Assembly (NCBI RefSeq): GCF_014692675.1
Contig: NZ_JABFCZ010000012.1
Span: 62,001 to 126,000, forward strand
Length of the DNA stretch: 64,000 nucleotides
Source: Roseibium aggregatum
GTDB lineage: Bacteria; Pseudomonadota; Alphaproteobacteria; Rhizobiales; Stappiaceae
Direction of reading: 5' to 3'
Part shown: one piece after another, positions 26,704 to 37,114 of the stretch
Layout of the letters: each line of letters opens with the position of its first letter
Position numbering within the stretch: the stretch's first letter is position 1
Translations under genes and position numbers: made by a program
Notes under the pieces: generated by a model
Told to the model about the DNA's origin: nothing
The model's database searches: none
What the model saw: the letters and a program-made list of their open reading frames with translations, nothing else

Positions 26704-28068
26704 ATGACCGACACTGCTCTTACCTACGCCATGCGGACCGTTCCGCGCTACACGAGTTATCCGACCGCTCCGCATTTTCACAGCGGTATTACCGATGAGG
26801 TTTATGCGGAATGGCTGGAAAAGCTCGGGCCGACGGATACGCTGTCCCTTTATCTCCACGTGCCCTATTGCCGTGAGATCTGCCACTATTGCGGCTGCCA
26901 CACGAAGGCGACCCGCCAGGAGGCGCCGCTTGTGGCCTATGCACAGACACTGGGCCAGGAACTCGAACTCATTGCAAGACACCTGAAGTCCCCAGGTCCG
27001 GTCAAGCATATCCATTGGGGCGGCGGCACGCCGAGCCTGCTTCCGGAAGCAAGCCTCCGCGATCTTGCCGGACTGATGCGTGTCCTGTTCGACTTTGCGC
27101 CGGACATGGAACACGCCATCGAGCTGGATCCGCGCGTCGTCGGTTCATCGCTGGCCCATACGCTGGCGGAAATCGGCGTCAATCGGGCGAGCCTGGGCGT
27201 TCAGGATTTCGATCCCGAGGTTCAAAAGGCCATTGGCCGGATACAGCCCTATGAGATTGTTGAACAGGCCACCGCCCATCTGCGCGCCGCGGGTCTGGAA
27301 AACCTGAACTTCGACCTGATGTACGGACTGCCCGCCCAGTCGGTGGACACAATCCGCGACACGGTCGCCAGAACGGTCGGCCTCAAACCGGGACGTGTCG
27401 CGCTTTTCGGCTATGCGCATGTTCCCTGGATGAAGAAGCACCAGAAGCTGATCGACGAAGGCACCCTGCCGAGCCCTGCCGAACGTCTGGAACTTGCCGA
27501 CGTCGCACGGCGCGATCTCATCGACGCAGGCTATGTGGCCATCGGGCTCGATCATTTCGCCCGCGAGGACGATTCCATGGCAATCGCGATCCGTAACGGA
27601 GACCTGAGACGCAATTTCCAGGGCTACACGACCGATCAGGGCGAGCAGCTCATTGGCGCCGGCGTGTCCTCGATCGGCCGCCTGACCCAGGGCTACGTCC
27701 AGAACATTCCCGATGTCGGCAACTGGCGCCGCGCGATTCTCGCCGGCAAGCTGCCGGTCGCACGCGGGCTGGCGCTTTCGACCGAGGATCTGCTCAGAGG
27801 CCGGATCATCGAGCAGCTGATGACCGATTATCGCTGCGACCTTCAGGCCGTCTGCCGGAGTTATGGCACAGACATCGAAACCCTTAAGGGTTCGATAGCC
27901 GCACTCGGTGAACTCGTCAGGGACGGACTGGTCAGTCTGGAAGACGACGGCGTCGTGCAGATTACACGCGCCGGGCAACCCTATGTCCGGCTCGCCGCTG
28001 CGGCTTTCGATGCCTATCTCGCCGACAGTCACGCCAATACCGGCGCGCGCCACTCCATGGCTGTGTGA
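26704..28068 (+). CDS. hemN: Oxygen-independent coproporphyrinogen III oxidase
   Basis: 454 residues from ATG 26704 (the frame is open further upstream without support). The radical-SAM cluster motif is C56-x3-C60-x2-C63 in YCREICHYCGCHTK, preceded by RYTSYPTAPHFH. GGGTPSLL (SAM binding) and the C-terminal HemN domain follow. The enzyme makes protoporphyrinogen IX without oxygen, supplying heme for cbb3 oxidase at low oxygen. A FixK-like box upstream and the fix/cco neighbours support this role. Confidence 0.96.
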   Translation: MTDTALTYAMRTVPRYTSYPTAPHFHSGITDEVYAEWLEKLGPTDTLSLYLHVPYCREICHYCGCHTKATRQEAPLVAYAQTLGQELELIARHLKSPGPVKHIHWGGGTPSLLPEASLRDLAGLMRVLFDFAPDMEHAIELDPRVVGSSLAHTLAEIGVNRASLGVQDFDPEVQKAIGRIQPYEIVEQATAHLRAAGLENLNFDLMYGLPAQSVDTIRDTVARTVGLKPGRVALFGYAHVPWMKKHQKLIDEGTLPSPAERLELADVARRDLIDAGYVAIGLDHFAREDDSMAIAIRNGDLRRNFQGYTTDQGEQLIGAGVSSIGRLTQGYVQNIPDVGNWRRAILAGKLPVARGLALSTEDLLRGRIIEQLMTDYRCDLQAVCRSYGTDIETLKGSIAALGELVRDGLVSLEDDGVVQITRAGQPYVRLAAAAFDAYLADSHANTGARHSMAV

Positions 28069-28103
28069 AACGGTATTATATGCGATTTGCTGCGCAAACA
28101 GGA

Positions 28104-28125
28104 GAAGGCCGGAAAACCGGCCTTC
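28104..28125. terminator. Hairpin between convergent hemN and fixK
   Basis: GAAGGCCGG-AAAA-CCGGCCTTC is a perfect 9-bp stem with a tetraloop, 36 bp after hemN and 46 bp after the fixK-type gene on the other strand. No T-run in either direction, but position and symmetry suggest a shared terminator. Confidence 0.65.
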
Positions 28126-28170
28126 CACGGATCGATGGGGCTATGTGCTTTTCGTTAGGATCCCGAAATC

Positions 28171-28884
28171 CTAGTGGATTCCCGTCATCTGGCAGAGGCT
28201 GCAGACCTTGTTGAGATGGATCCTGTCCGCTCTGTCGATACGGATGACGCCGCGGCGCTTGAGTTCGGATACCACACGGCTGACCGTTTCGATCGTCAGG
28301 CCAAGGTAATCCGCGATTTCCTGCCGGGTCATGTGAAGATGGATGTCGCAGCCGTCGTTGTTTTCGTCAGCAGGACCGGTGCAACCGACGCCACCGCGGT
28401 TCGGCACGAGATACATCAGGAAACTGGCGACACGCTCGATGGCCGACTTGCGCCCAAGAAGCACGGCATGCTCATGCAGAACATGCATCTGATGGGTCAG
28501 GCATCTGGTCAGCTTGCGCTGCAGATCGACCGATGCCTCGACCTGCTTCAGATCGATTTCGTGGACTTCGGAAGGCGTCAGGGTTTCGGCCGTGCAGTCG
28601 TATTCGTCACCGTTCGACAATCCGAAGATGTCGCCCGGGCGCAGAACTTCGACCACCTGGCGGCGTCCGTCCGGAAGAAGCTTGAAAAGCATCACCGTCC
28701 CGGAGCCCAGTTCGTAAATCCGTTTTGCGGGATCGCCTTCGTAATAGATGACATCGTGAGCGTCAAAGCTCGCGCGCTTGGCTCCGAAGGACGCAAACGA
28801 TGCACCCGTCGTTTCCGATACGTGGTTGAAAGCATTGTGCCGGATGGCAGCCTGTCCGGTGGACTCATGCTGAAGATATGCCAT
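28171..28884 (-). CDS. fixK: Crp/Fnr-family regulator of FixK type
   Basis: 237 residues from ATG 28884, chosen for AAAGGAGGGG just upstream. A cyclic-nucleotide-like beta barrel (YYEGDPAKRIYELGSGTVML) is followed by a dimerisation helix and a Crp-type HTH (MTRQEIADYLGLTIETVSRVVSELKRRGVI) whose E-xx-SR recognition residues fit TTGAT half-sites. The N-terminal CxxC cluster of Fnr is missing, so oxygen is not sensed directly through that [4Fe-4S] site and FixK is the better name. Oddly, a CSLC pair stands at the extreme C-terminus. FixLJ next door probably controls it; it likely activates ccoN and hemN. Confidence 0.88.
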   Translation of the reverse strand: MAYLQHESTGQAAIRHNAFNHVSETTGASFASFGAKRASFDAHDVIYYEGDPAKRIYELGSGTVMLFKLLPDGRRQVVEVLRPGDIFGLSNGDEYDCTAETLTPSEVHEIDLKQVEASVDLQRKLTRCLTHQMHVLHEHAVLLGRKSAIERVASFLMYLVPNRGGVGCTGPADENNDGCDIHLHMTRQEIADYLGLTIETVSRVVSELKRRGVIRIDRADRIHLNKVCSLCQMTGIH

Positions 28885-29056
28885 TTTCCCCTCCTTTAAG
28901 AGGCAAGGCTCTGTCGAAAGAAACAGATCATCTTGGCAAGAATAGCCTTTTGCGACCCTTGCCGCTCTGAGGCACAACGTCCCGTCCGACGATTGTGCCG
29001 TCCCTGCATGATCTACGTTAGTGATAATATATGGCAGGAGTAATTCGGTCGACTGC

Positions 29057-29070
29057 GTAGGGTTAACTAC
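29057..29070. promoter_or_regulatory. Inverted repeat upstream of fixK
   Basis: GTAG-GGTTAA-CTAC, about 173 bp before the fixK start. FixJ activates fixK in rhizobia, so this could be a FixJ site, but I cannot match it confidently to a FixJ consensus. The surrounding 28885-29096 holds no gene and is where the fixK promoter must be. Confidence 0.3.
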
Positions 29071-29096
29071 ATAGCCTGAAACCCTGTTTTGGTTAG

Positions 29097-29486
29097 TCAG
29101 GCCTTAAGAAGATGTTCGGTCAGAGCCGCTAGCGACAAAGGCTTGCGCAAAAGGACATGATCGGGCAAGCCGGAAAGGCGGCGCTCGAGCGCATTCTTCG
29201 GCTTTCCGGAAATCGCTATGATCCGCGGAACATCCTGCATGGCATTGAGATGCAGGATCACATCGTCCCCGCCGATGCCGGGCAAGCCGACGTCGACGAT
29301 AACGACATCTTCGGACACCGGGGACGCGGTTTCCAAGAACGTTTCGCCATCCGGATAACATTTCACGGAATGGCCGAAATCGCTCAAGACTACCGAAAGC
29401 GCATCCGCAACGGCCGTATCATCTTCAACTATATGAACACGCAAGACGATGATTCTTTCAGCTTGAAACGACTGCAAGTGTCTCAC
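29097..29486 (-). CDS. Stand-alone receiver domain between FixJ and FixK
   Basis: 129 residues from a GTG without a clear SD (a start near residue 15 is possible). All receiver residues are intact: E21-D22-D23, phospho-acceptor Asp65 in VVIVDVGLPGIGG, Ser in IAISGKPKN and Lys in LLRKPLS. No DNA-binding domain. It most resembles the FixJ receiver (HIVEDDTAVADALSVVL) and is read in the same direction after fixJ. It could compete with FixJ for phosphate from FixL; that is inference. Confidence 0.82.
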   Translation of the reverse strand: MRHLQSFQAERIIVLRVHIVEDDTAVADALSVVLSDFGHSVKCYPDGETFLETASPVSEDVVIVDVGLPGIGGDDVILHLNAMQDVPRIIAISGKPKNALERRLSGLPDHVLLRKPLSLAALTEHLLKA

Positions 29487-29623
29487 GAAAATACATCATA
29501 TCGAGACTAAACGATGTACGCAGTAACACGGGCAGTAGATGACCTGCTGACAATGTGGGGGGAAATACCCCGGAGCGACAGTCCGGAATTTCCCGTACTA
29601 CCCGAGGCACGCAAGGCTTTTGG

Positions 29624-30226
29624 TCAGGCGCGTCCGAGGACAATACGAACCAGGTCTGCGGCATTCCGGGCGCCGAGCTTTTCCATGATCCGTGCCCTGT
29701 GCACTTCTACCGTTCTCGGGCTGATGCCCAGCTTGCGACCGACTTCCTTGTTCGAAGAGCCGTCGGTGATCTCCTTCAGGACTTCGCTTTCCCGGCGGGT
29801 CAGCAAATCCGCGCCGGAGAAATTCATCGGCATTTCGTCGGAACTTGTCCTTTTGACAGCCTCGATGCCCTGATTGATCCGTTCGACCACCTTGTCCGCG
29901 GTAAACGGTTTCTCGATGAAATCGAACGCCCCGTTGCGAATGGCTTCAACAGCCATCGGGATATCGCCCTGTCCGGAAATGATGAAGATCGGTGCGGGAT
30001 AATTTTCCGCATTCAGCGTTTTCAGAATATCGATTCCGGACCGGCCAGGCATGTGGACATCCAGAATCACGCATGCCGGGTGGGTTTTGCTGGCCGATTG
30101 CACAAATGTGTCGCCATCGGAAAACGTTTCCACGACGAAGCCTTCGAGATTGAACACGACCGATAATGCGTCCCGGACTGCCGGATCGTCGTCGACAATG
30201 TAAATGGCTTTCGCTTCGCTCGTCAT
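29624..30226 (-). CDS. fixJ: Two-component response regulator FixJ
   Basis: 200 residues. The receiver has IYIVDDDPAVRDAL, phospho-acceptor Asp56 in VILDVHMPGRSG, SGQGDIPMAVEA and FIEKPF. The C-terminal LuxR-type HTH includes LTRRESEVLKEITDGSSNKE and PRTVEVHRARIMEKL. FixL phosphorylates it at low oxygen, and it then activates fixK-type genes. It follows fixL after 57 bp in the same operon. Confidence 0.93.
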   Translation of the reverse strand: MTSEAKAIYIVDDDPAVRDALSVVFNLEGFVVETFSDGDTFVQSASKTHPACVILDVHMPGRSGIDILKTLNAENYPAPIFIISGQGDIPMAVEAIRNGAFDFIEKPFTADKVVERINQGIEAVKRTSSDEMPMNFSGADLLTRRESEVLKEITDGSSNKEVGRKLGISPRTVEVHRARIMEKLGARNAADLVRIVLGRA

Positions 30227-30283
30227 AAAGTCCGGCCCCTATTCAGTTCTTTTCATTTCATTCGCAGCGACTTGTCGCAACAG

Positions 30284-31441
30284 CTAGCTTTCCGACTCGG
30301 AATACATCGGTTTACCAGTCGGAAGTTTCAGGACAAAGGTTGCTCCCGGCTTAATTGCGTTTGTATCGAGGAACAAATCGCCGCCGTGATTCTGGGCAAT
30401 CGACCGGGAAATCGCGAGCCCCAGCCCCAGACCCTTCTGCTTCTTGCCGGAGAAGGCCCGGAACAGTTCGGGTACCACTTCCTCGGGCACACCGGGTCCG
30501 GTATCGCGCACCCGAAACTCGATAAAGCCCTCCGTACCGACCACCGACAGATGCACTTCCTGGATCTCGCTGTCGGACACGGCTTCACGCGCATTGCGCA
30601 GAAGATTGACCAGAACCTGGCGGATCTGAACCGGATCGGCCGGTAAAAACGGAAGGTTGGGCTCGACTTCATAGCGGATGATCGAGCGCTTCCCGCCCTG
30701 CCCCATCTCCACAAGATCGATGCAGGCCCGGGTGAATTCCTCCACATCGATGTCCGTGCGTTCCGGTTCCTTCTTTTCGACCAGCTCACGCATGCGCTGA
30801 ATGATTTCGCCGGCCCGTTCGGCTTCTGCCACCGCCTTTTCAATGACGCTGAGCAATTGCTGATCGAGTAAATCGTTTGCTTTCGCCTTGCGCGAAACGG
30901 CCTGCAGGTAGAGCAGAATGGCGGTCAACGGCTGATTCAGCTCATGGGCGATCGCAGCGCCCATCTCATCCATTGCGCTGATCCGCGTCATATGCACCAG
31001 CTGCGCCTGCGCCTGCGCCAACCGCTGCTCAACGGAGTGACGAGGCCGCAGGTCGCGCAAGATGCCGATGAACTGCCGTCCGTCCGGGGTCGACGCCTCA
31101 CCAACCGACAACTCCAAGGGAAATTCCGTCCCGTCCTTGTGACGACCGCTGACTTCGCGGCCGATGCCGATGATGCGTTTTTGACCGGTATCGAGATAGC
31201 GCTGAACGTAGCCGTCGTGCGCGGTTGCATAGTCCATCGGCATGATCTTGTTGACATTGTCACCGAGCAGTTCGCTCGCCTTGTAGCCAAAAAGATTCTC
31301 GCACGCCTTGTTGAAGGCAAGCACCTGGCACCGCTCGTTGATCACGACAATGCCGTCGACCGCCGTATCAAAAACGCTGGCAAGCCGTGCCTCGGACGTC
31401 GATGACGTAACTCCCAAGTTTGGCCTGACGGTATCATCCAT
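30284..31441 (-). CDS. fixL: Oxygen-sensing histidine kinase FixL (heme PAS)
   Basis: 385 residues, soluble (no TM helices, unlike S. meliloti FixL). The PAS domain (about 17-130) holds the heme FixL signature: AHDGYVQRYLDTG with proximal His near 75, then RIIGIGREVSGRHKDGTEFP. The kinase core has H-box AIAHELNQPLTAI (His166), NLLRNAREA, DTGPGVP and GLGLGLAISRSI. Oxygen bound to heme inhibits the kinase; loss of oxygen leads to FixJ phosphorylation. First gene of the fixL-fixJ-receiver-fixK series. Confidence 0.94.
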   Translation of the reverse strand: MDDTVRPNLGVTSSTSEARLASVFDTAVDGIVVINERCQVLAFNKACENLFGYKASELLGDNVNKIMPMDYATAHDGYVQRYLDTGQKRIIGIGREVSGRHKDGTEFPLELSVGEASTPDGRQFIGILRDLRPRHSVEQRLAQAQAQLVHMTRISAMDEMGAAIAHELNQPLTAILLYLQAVSRKAKANDLLDQQLLSVIEKAVAEAERAGEIIQRMRELVEKKEPERTDIDVEEFTRACIDLVEMGQGGKRSIIRYEVEPNLPFLPADPVQIRQVLVNLLRNAREAVSDSEIQEVHLSVVGTEGFIEFRVRDTGPGVPEEVVPELFRAFSGKKQKGLGLGLAISRSIAQNHGGDLFLDTNAIKPGATFVLKLPTGKPMYSESES

Positions 31442-31518
31442 TGTCGAATTCCCGGATCCAACGCAACATTTCGCATGCCTGCTTAAGGGTATTTACTTAA
31501 CCCAGTCAAGAAAAGCCC

Positions 31519-32697
31519 TTATCGGAAATCGCCCGCAGCCGAGGCAATCCGCTCCACAGCAACCTTCAACTGATCCGGGTTCCGCGCAAAGCACAGCCTC
31601 AGGAAGCCCTCGCCACCCGATCCGAAAGCGGACCCGGGAGCAAGGCCGACGCCGGTTCTGGCCACCAGATCGAGCGCCAGGCGACGGCAATCGTCGATGC
31701 CCTCGATGCCGAAAAACAGGTAAAATGCGCCGTCCGGCACCGACAACCGGATCCGGTTGGATTCCGACAGGCCGTCGACGACGATCCTCCGTCCACCTTC
31801 CGCCCGTTCGATTTGCTGTTTCAGGAAGCCGGCCCCTTCGGTCAGGGCGGCAATCGCCGCGCGCTGGCTGAAGACCGGCACGCCGGAGGTCGAGTACTGG
31901 ATGAGGTTTTCGATCACCTGTCCCATTTCCGGCGGCGCGGAAAGCCAGCCGATCCGCCAGCCGGTCATGGCCCAATTCTTGGAAAACGTATTGATGAACA
32001 GGATCCTGTCGTCCGGTTCCGCGATCTCGTAGAAGGAGGGGGCCGGACCTGTGCCCTGATAGGAAAACCGTCCGTAGACCTCGTCGGCCAGGATCCACAG
32101 GCCGCGCGCCCGCGCCTCCTCAAGGATGATATTCAGCAGTTGCCGGTCCGCGACCCAGCCGGTCGGATTGCTTGGCGAGTTCAGGTAAATTGCCCGCGTT
32201 TGCGGCGTCACCGCATCAAAAAGTTTTTGCGGGTCGAGCGACCAGCCGTCATCGCCATAATCCATGGCGACCGGCACGGCGCGCGCGCCCATGATGCCGA
32301 CACTGGCGGCGAGGTTCGGCCAGGCCGGGCTGGGGAAAACCACCTCGTCACCCGCGCCTGCAACGCATTGCACGGCAATCTGCATTGCCTGCATTCCCGA
32401 GCCGGTGACGAAAAACTGCTCGGGCGAGAACGGTTTGCGATAGAGGTCCTGATGGTAGCCGGCCAGAGCTTCCCTCAATTCGGGAATGCCCCTTTGATAG
32501 GTGTAGAAAGTCTCCCCGGCATCCATCGACGCCTTGGCCGCATTGCAGATGAAATCAGGGGTCGGCAGATCGCCTTCACCGACCCAGAGCGGAATGAGGC
32601 CTTCCCGGTTCCGCGCCGCATTCACGACTTCCACGATGCCGCTTTCAGGCGCAAGCCTCGCCTCGGCCCGAAGGCCTCCAATTACATCACGCGCCAC
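31519..32697 (-). CDS. Class I/II pyridoxal-phosphate aminotransferase
   Basis: 392 residues from a GTG at 32697 with GGAAAGG eight bases upstream; the open frame goes 60 codons further but that part does not resemble the family. Motifs include GLIPLWVGEGDLPTPDF, YLNSPSNPTGW, ILADEVYGRF and the PLP lysine in INTFSKNWAMTGWRIGWL. It transfers amino groups between an amino acid and a 2-oxo acid; sequence suggests the aspartate/tyrosine-type fold but the substrate is not fixed. No operon partner. Confidence 0.88.
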   Translation of the reverse strand: MARDVIGGLRAEARLAPESGIVEVVNAARNREGLIPLWVGEGDLPTPDFICNAAKASMDAGETFYTYQRGIPELREALAGYHQDLYRKPFSPEQFFVTGSGMQAMQIAVQCVAGAGDEVVFPSPAWPNLAASVGIMGARAVPVAMDYGDDGWSLDPQKLFDAVTPQTRAIYLNSPSNPTGWVADRQLLNIILEEARARGLWILADEVYGRFSYQGTGPAPSFYEIAEPDDRILFINTFSKNWAMTGWRIGWLSAPPEMGQVIENLIQYSTSGVPVFSQRAAIAALTEGAGFLKQQIERAEGGRRIVVDGLSESNRIRLSVPDGAFYLFFGIEGIDDCRRLALDLVARTGVGLAPGSAFGSGGEGFLRLCFARNPDQLKVAVERIASAAGDFR

Positions 32698-32880
32698 GTA
32701 TGCAGCCTTTCCAATAGTCAAGTCGTCATGAGAATGCCGAGAGGGTTTCGGACCAGTTTCTAACGGTTGGGAGACCGGTTTGAAAAGTCGACCTTCGGCC
32801 ACAGCACCCGGCGGCAAGACAAGTCCGGGCGATATCGATGGCGGACCGGCGTAAATCCGCCGGCCGGCCCCGCGCATTTT

Positions 32881-33306
32881 CTACTTTTTCAACAGGTCCC
32901 GGATTTCCTGCAGCAGCACGATATCCTGCGGGGGTGCAGGCGGTTCCTTGGGCGCCGCTTCTTCCTTGCGGCGCAGGTTGTTGACGCCTTTGACCAGGAT
33001 GAAGAGGGCGAAAGCGACGATGACGAACTTGATCAGAGCGTTGATGAACAGACCGAGGTTCCAGGTGACCGCGCCCGCTTCCTTGGCCGCGGCCACTGTC
33101 GCATAGGGACCTTCCGGCGTTCCCTGCTTCAAGATGATGAAGATCTCGGAGAAGTCGATGTTGCCGAGGATCAGGCCGATCGGCGGCATGATGATGTCAT
33201 CGACCATCGAGGAAACAATCGCGGAAAAGGCCGCGCCGATCACGATACCGACCGCCATGTCGAGCATGTTGCCCTTCATGGCGAATTCTTTGAATTCCTT
33301 AAGCAT
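32881..33306 (-). CDS. mscL: Large-conductance mechanosensitive channel
   Basis: 141 residues from ATG 33306, preceded by GAGGAAG; the frame continues upstream without support. [20 protein letters not shown] and the first TM helix ([20 protein letters not shown]) are textbook MscL, and the second helix ([20 protein letters not shown]) and a C-terminal helical bundle follow. It opens under membrane tension to release solutes on osmotic downshift. Divergent from the CrbS-like kinase. Confidence 0.96.
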   Translation of the reverse strand: MLKEFKEFAMKGNMLDMAVGIVIGAAFSAIVSSMVDDIIMPPIGLILGNIDFSEIFIILKQGTPEGPYATVAAAKEAGAVTWNLGLFINALIKFVIVAFALFILVKGVNNLRRKEEAAPKEPPAPPQDIVLLQEIRDLLKK

Positions 33307-33557
33307 CAGGTCTTCCTCACTGCGAAAGGGCCGGCGTCGAAGCGACGACTCGGCAACCTTCATGTAGTTTATCGCCGGAAATGACCCTGCGTTAAGAAAA
33401 AACGATCCGCGTGCCGGCGAGTTCTTCGGAAACGTCTTCGCCCCAAGACGAATGGACAGTCTGCCACAGTTGTGATCCGATCTCAGGGCGGCGGACATGA
33501 AAAAGCAGGAACAGGCCGACGGTCCTGCCGCATCCGGGAGGAAGGCGCAGACTTGAA

Positions 33558-36500
33558 ATGATGAATGAAGGTTGGGTCGTGATACTGGTTGCAGTGGGGT
33601 ATATTCTCCTGCTGTTTGCCATTGCCAGCTACGGGGACCGGATGCCGCGCCGCGTCATCCCCGGGCGGGGACGGCCGTTGATCTATGCGCTTTCGCTTTC
33701 GGTCTACTGTACATCCTGGACATTTTACGGCTCTGTCGGCGGTGCGAGCCGTAACGGCATCGAATTCCTGACGATCTATATCGGCCCGTTGCTTGTTTTC
33801 GGCCTCGGCTACACGCTCCTGCGCCGGATCATCCGCATCGCAAAGACGGAAAGCATCACCTCGATCGCGGATTTCATCGGCGCCCGCTACGGCAAGAGCC
33901 AGTCTGTCGCCGCCGTCGCCACCATCATCGCCGTGATCGGGATCATCCCCTACATTGCATTGCAGCTGAAAGCGGTCTCGCTTTCCATCACCACCATGGT
34001 CGGCCCGCTCATTACGCCGACTGAAGGCTATTTTCCCGTCTTCGACGACATCACCTTGCTGATCGCCATCGGCATGGCCGTTTTCACATGGCTGTTCGGC
34101 ACCCGGCATATCGATGCGACCGAACACCAGGAAGGCCTGATGCTGGCCATCGCATCGGAAGCGATCGTCAAGCTGGTCGCTTTCCTTGCTCTCGGCATCT
34201 GGGTGACCTTTACCCTCTACGACGGTCCCATCGACCTGGTGCGCGCCATCTCCGGGGCGCCCGAAGTGGCTGCCGTCTTCGATCAGCCTCTCAACCATGA
34301 AAACTGGCTGGTCATGACGGTGCTGTCGTCCTTCGCCGTTGTCATGCTGCCGCGCCAGTTCCACGTGATGGTGACGGAAAACAATTCCGAGGGAGAGTTG
34401 CGCCGGGCCGTCTGGCTGTTTCCGTTCTATCTGATCCTGATCAACCTGTTTGTGGTCCCGATTGCCGCTGCCGGCCTGCTGCGCTTCGGTCAGGACGTCA
34501 ATCCGGACACCTTCGTGCTGGCGCTCCCCCTCGATGCCGGTGAGCACTGGCTGGCGATGTTCGCCTTTATCGGCGGGCTTTCTGCGGCAACAGCGATGGT
34601 GATCGTGGCAACCGTCGCGCTTGCGATCATGATCTGCAATGACATCGTCGTGCCGCTGATCCTCCGCAGGCGCAGCGAAGAGGAACTGCTCGCCGGCGGC
34701 CGTGACATGAGCCGCCATCTGCTGAGCATCCGGCGCATGGCGATTTTCGGCATTCTGCTGCTTGCCTACGCCTATTACCGGGCGGCCGGCGACACGGCGG
34801 CGCTGGTCTCCATCGGCCTCTTGTCGTTTGCCGCCATAGCCCAGTTCGCACCCGCCTTCATCGGCGCCCTGGTCTGGCGCAGGGCAACGGCCCGCGGGGC
34901 GATCGCCGGAATGGTTGCGGGTTTCGCCTTCTGGTTCTACACGCTGCTTCTGCCCACTTTCGCAAAATCCGGCATCGTCTCCTCGACCATTCTGGACACC
35001 GGCCCGCTCGGCCTGGCCTTCCTGAAGCCGCAGTCGCTTCTCGGAATTCAGATGGATCCCTTCATTCACGGAACCATGTGGAGCCTGCTGATCAACGTCC
35101 TGTTCTTCGTGGCGGGTTCCCTGACACGGGCCCCGGAGCCGGCGGAAAAGCTGCAGGCCAATATCTTCGTGCCGGACGAGATCGCCCCGGCTCCAAGCCT
35201 CAGGCTCTGGCGCACCTCGGTCACGGCCGGTGACCTGACGGCGACGCTTGCGCGTTATCTCGGCGAGGAGCGGGCCAACCGCTCGTTCAACCGCTATGCG
35301 CAGGAGCGCGGCAGCGTTCTGGATCCGAATGCTCCGGCGGACGCCAGCCTGCTCAGGTTTTCAGAACAGCTGCTGGCCAGCGCCATCGGCGCGGCCTCCT
35401 CCCGCCTCGTCCTGTCCTTGATGCTCAAGCGCCATGACCCTTCCACGAAGGGAGCGGTCAAGCTGCTCGACGACGCCTCGGCCGCGATCCAGTACAACCG
35501 GGACCTTCTGCAGACCGCGCTCGACCAGGTTCGCCAGGGCATCGGCGTGTTCGACCGGGACCTGCGCCTGATCTGCTGGAACCGGCAGTTCCGCGATCTC
35601 CTCGAACTGCCGACCGAATACGGCCAGGTCGGCACGACGCTCGACGCCATTGTCCGCTACAATGCCAAGCGCGGCGAAATCGGAGACGGGCCGGTAGAGG
35701 CCGTCGTATCGGAACGCCTGGAAAAGCTGGTCGTCGCGCAGGAAACCCATCAGGAGCGCCTTGCCTCTTCGGGCACGGTTCTCGAGGTCCGGATCAGTCC
35801 GATGCCCGACGGCGGTATCGTGATCACCTATACGGACATCACCGAGCGCGTGCTCGCCGAAGACGCGCTCGCCCGCGCCAACGAAACCCTTGAACGGCGG
35901 GTTCGGGAACGCACCGAAGAACTGACCCATGTGAATGACCGCCTGCGGGAAGCGACCCATGCCGCGGAAGAGGCAAACATCGGCAAGACGCGCTTTCTCG
36001 CTGCCGCTGGCCACGACATTCTGCAGCCGCTGAATGCGGCCCGGCTTTATTCATCGGTCCTCGTGGAAAAGCTGAAGGACGGCGAAACCGGAACGCTGGT
36101 GCGCAATGTGGAAGGCGCGCTTGAATCGGTCGAGGACATCATCAGCGCGGTGCTGGATATTTCCCGCCTCGATACCGGCGCCCTGAAACCGGAACTGACG
36201 GTCTTCCGCCTCGACGTTCTTTTCCGCGCTCTGGAAACCGAATTCGAACCGGTGGCACGGGAAAGAAACCTCGAACTGACGTTCGTGCCGACTTCTGTTT
36301 CGGTGCGCTCGGACCGCAGGCTGTTGCGCCGCCTGCTTCAGAACCTGGTGTCGAACGCGCTCAAATACACGACAAAAGGCCGCGTCCTTGTCGGCTGCAG
36401 GCGCAAGAACGGTAAGGTGGTCATCGAAGTTCATGACACCGGCATGGGGGTTCCGGGAACCAAGCAGAAGGTGATCTTCCAGGAATTCCATCGCCTCGAC

Positions 36501-37079
36501 GACGGCATGCGGGTCGCCAAGGGGCTCGGGCTGGGTCTTTCCATCGTCGAACGTATCGCCCATGTCCTGGAGCATCCGGTCGATCTGCGGTCCGCTGTGG
36601 GCAAGGGATCCTGCTTTGCCGTCACGCTGCCGACCGCAGCTGCCGTTCCGCTCGAAACGCCCTTGCAGAGCACTGCGCCCGCGAAAGGACAACTCGACGG
36701 GCTATGCGTGCTGGCGATCGACAACGAACCGGACATCCTGAGCGGCATGCGTCATCTGCTGGAAAACTGGAACTGCAAGGTCATCACTGCGCGCGACGAC
36801 GCGGAAGCCATTGAAAGGCTGCTGGAAACCGGCGATACCCCGGATATCATCGTGATCGATTATCATCTTGACGACGGGAACGGCATCGATGCGGTCGTTC
36901 GTCTCAGGTGGAAATTCGGCGCCGGCATCCCGGCCCTGCTGGTGACCGCCGACCGGAGCCGGGCGGTCCGGGCCGCAGCCGCGGCCAAGAACATCGAGAT
37001 GTTCAACAAGCCGATCAAGCCTGCGGCGCTGCGGGCCCATCTGGCCCGCTGCCGCGCGGAGCATGTTGCCGCCGAATAG
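33558..37079 (+). CDS. SSS/SLC5 permease fused to PAS-hybrid histidine kinase (CrbS-like)
   Basis: 1173 residues. Residues 1 to ~500 form a sodium:solute symporter domain with about thirteen TM helices ([36 protein letters not shown]). After a linker, a PAS_7-like domain (about 650-760: [20 protein letters not shown]), a coiled coil ([16 protein letters not shown]), a histidine kinase ([12 protein letters not shown], His near 819; [25 protein letters not shown]) and a receiver (Asp near 1100 in [13 protein letters not shown]) follow. The layout matches CrbS/MxtR kinases that respond to acetate and control acs in gammaproteobacteria. The facing LuxR-type gene is the likely partner. Confidence 0.93.
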   Translation: MMNEGWVVILVAVGYILLLFAIASYGDRMPRRVIPGRGRPLIYALSLSVYCTSWTFYGSVGGASRNGIEFLTIYIGPLLVFGLGYTLLRRIIRIAKTESITSIADFIGARYGKSQSVAAVATIIAVIGIIPYIALQLKAVSLSITTMVGPLITPTEGYFPVFDDITLLIAIGMAVFTWLFGTRHIDATEHQEGLMLAIASEAIVKLVAFLALGIWVTFTLYDGPIDLVRAISGAPEVAAVFDQPLNHENWLVMTVLSSFAVVMLPRQFHVMVTENNSEGELRRAVWLFPFYLILINLFVVPIAAAGLLRFGQDVNPDTFVLALPLDAGEHWLAMFAFIGGLSAATAMVIVATVALAIMICNDIVVPLILRRRSEEELLAGGRDMSRHLLSIRRMAIFGILLLAYAYYRAAGDTAALVSIGLLSFAAIAQFAPAFIGALVWRRATARGAIAGMVAGFAFWFYTLLLPTFAKSGIVSSTILDTGPLGLAFLKPQSLLGIQMDPFIHGTMWSLLINVLFFVAGSLTRAPEPAEKLQANIFVPDEIAPAPSLRLWRTSVTAGDLTATLARYLGEERANRSFNRYAQERGSVLDPNAPADASLLRFSEQLLASAIGAASSRLVLSLMLKRHDPSTKGAVKLLDDASAAIQYNRDLLQTALDQVRQGIGVFDRDLRLICWNRQFRDLLELPTEYGQVGTTLDAIVRYNAKRGEIGDGPVEAVVSERLEKLVVAQETHQERLASSGTVLEVRISPMPDGGIVITYTDITERVLAEDALARANETLERRVRERTEELTHVNDRLREATHAAEEANIGKTRFLAAAGHDILQPLNAARLYSSVLVEKLKDGETGTLVRNVEGALESVEDIISAVLDISRLDTGALKPELTVFRLDVLFRALETEFEPVARERNLELTFVPTSVSVRSDRRLLRRLLQNLVSNALKYTTKGRVLVGCRRKNGKVVIEVHDTGMGVPGTKQKVIFQEFHRLDDGMRVAKGLGLGLSIVERIAHVLEHPVDLRSAVGKGSCFAVTLPTAAAVPLETPLQSTAPAKGQLDGLCVLAIDNEPDILSGMRHLLENWNCKVITARDDAEAIERLLETGDTPDIIVIDYHLDDGNGIDAVVRLRWKFGAGIPALLVTADRSRAVRAAAAAKNIEMFNKPIKPAALRAHLARCRAEHVAAE

Positions 37080-37114
37080 CGGCCGACCCCACCCCGCCTC
37101 AGGCTATAGTGCCG

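Noticed and set aside
33483-35069. 528-residue minus-strand frame opposite the CrbS-like kinase
   Set aside because: Gln/Asp/Arg/Gly-rich sequence of the shadow type; the plus strand encodes a clear SSS permease domain.
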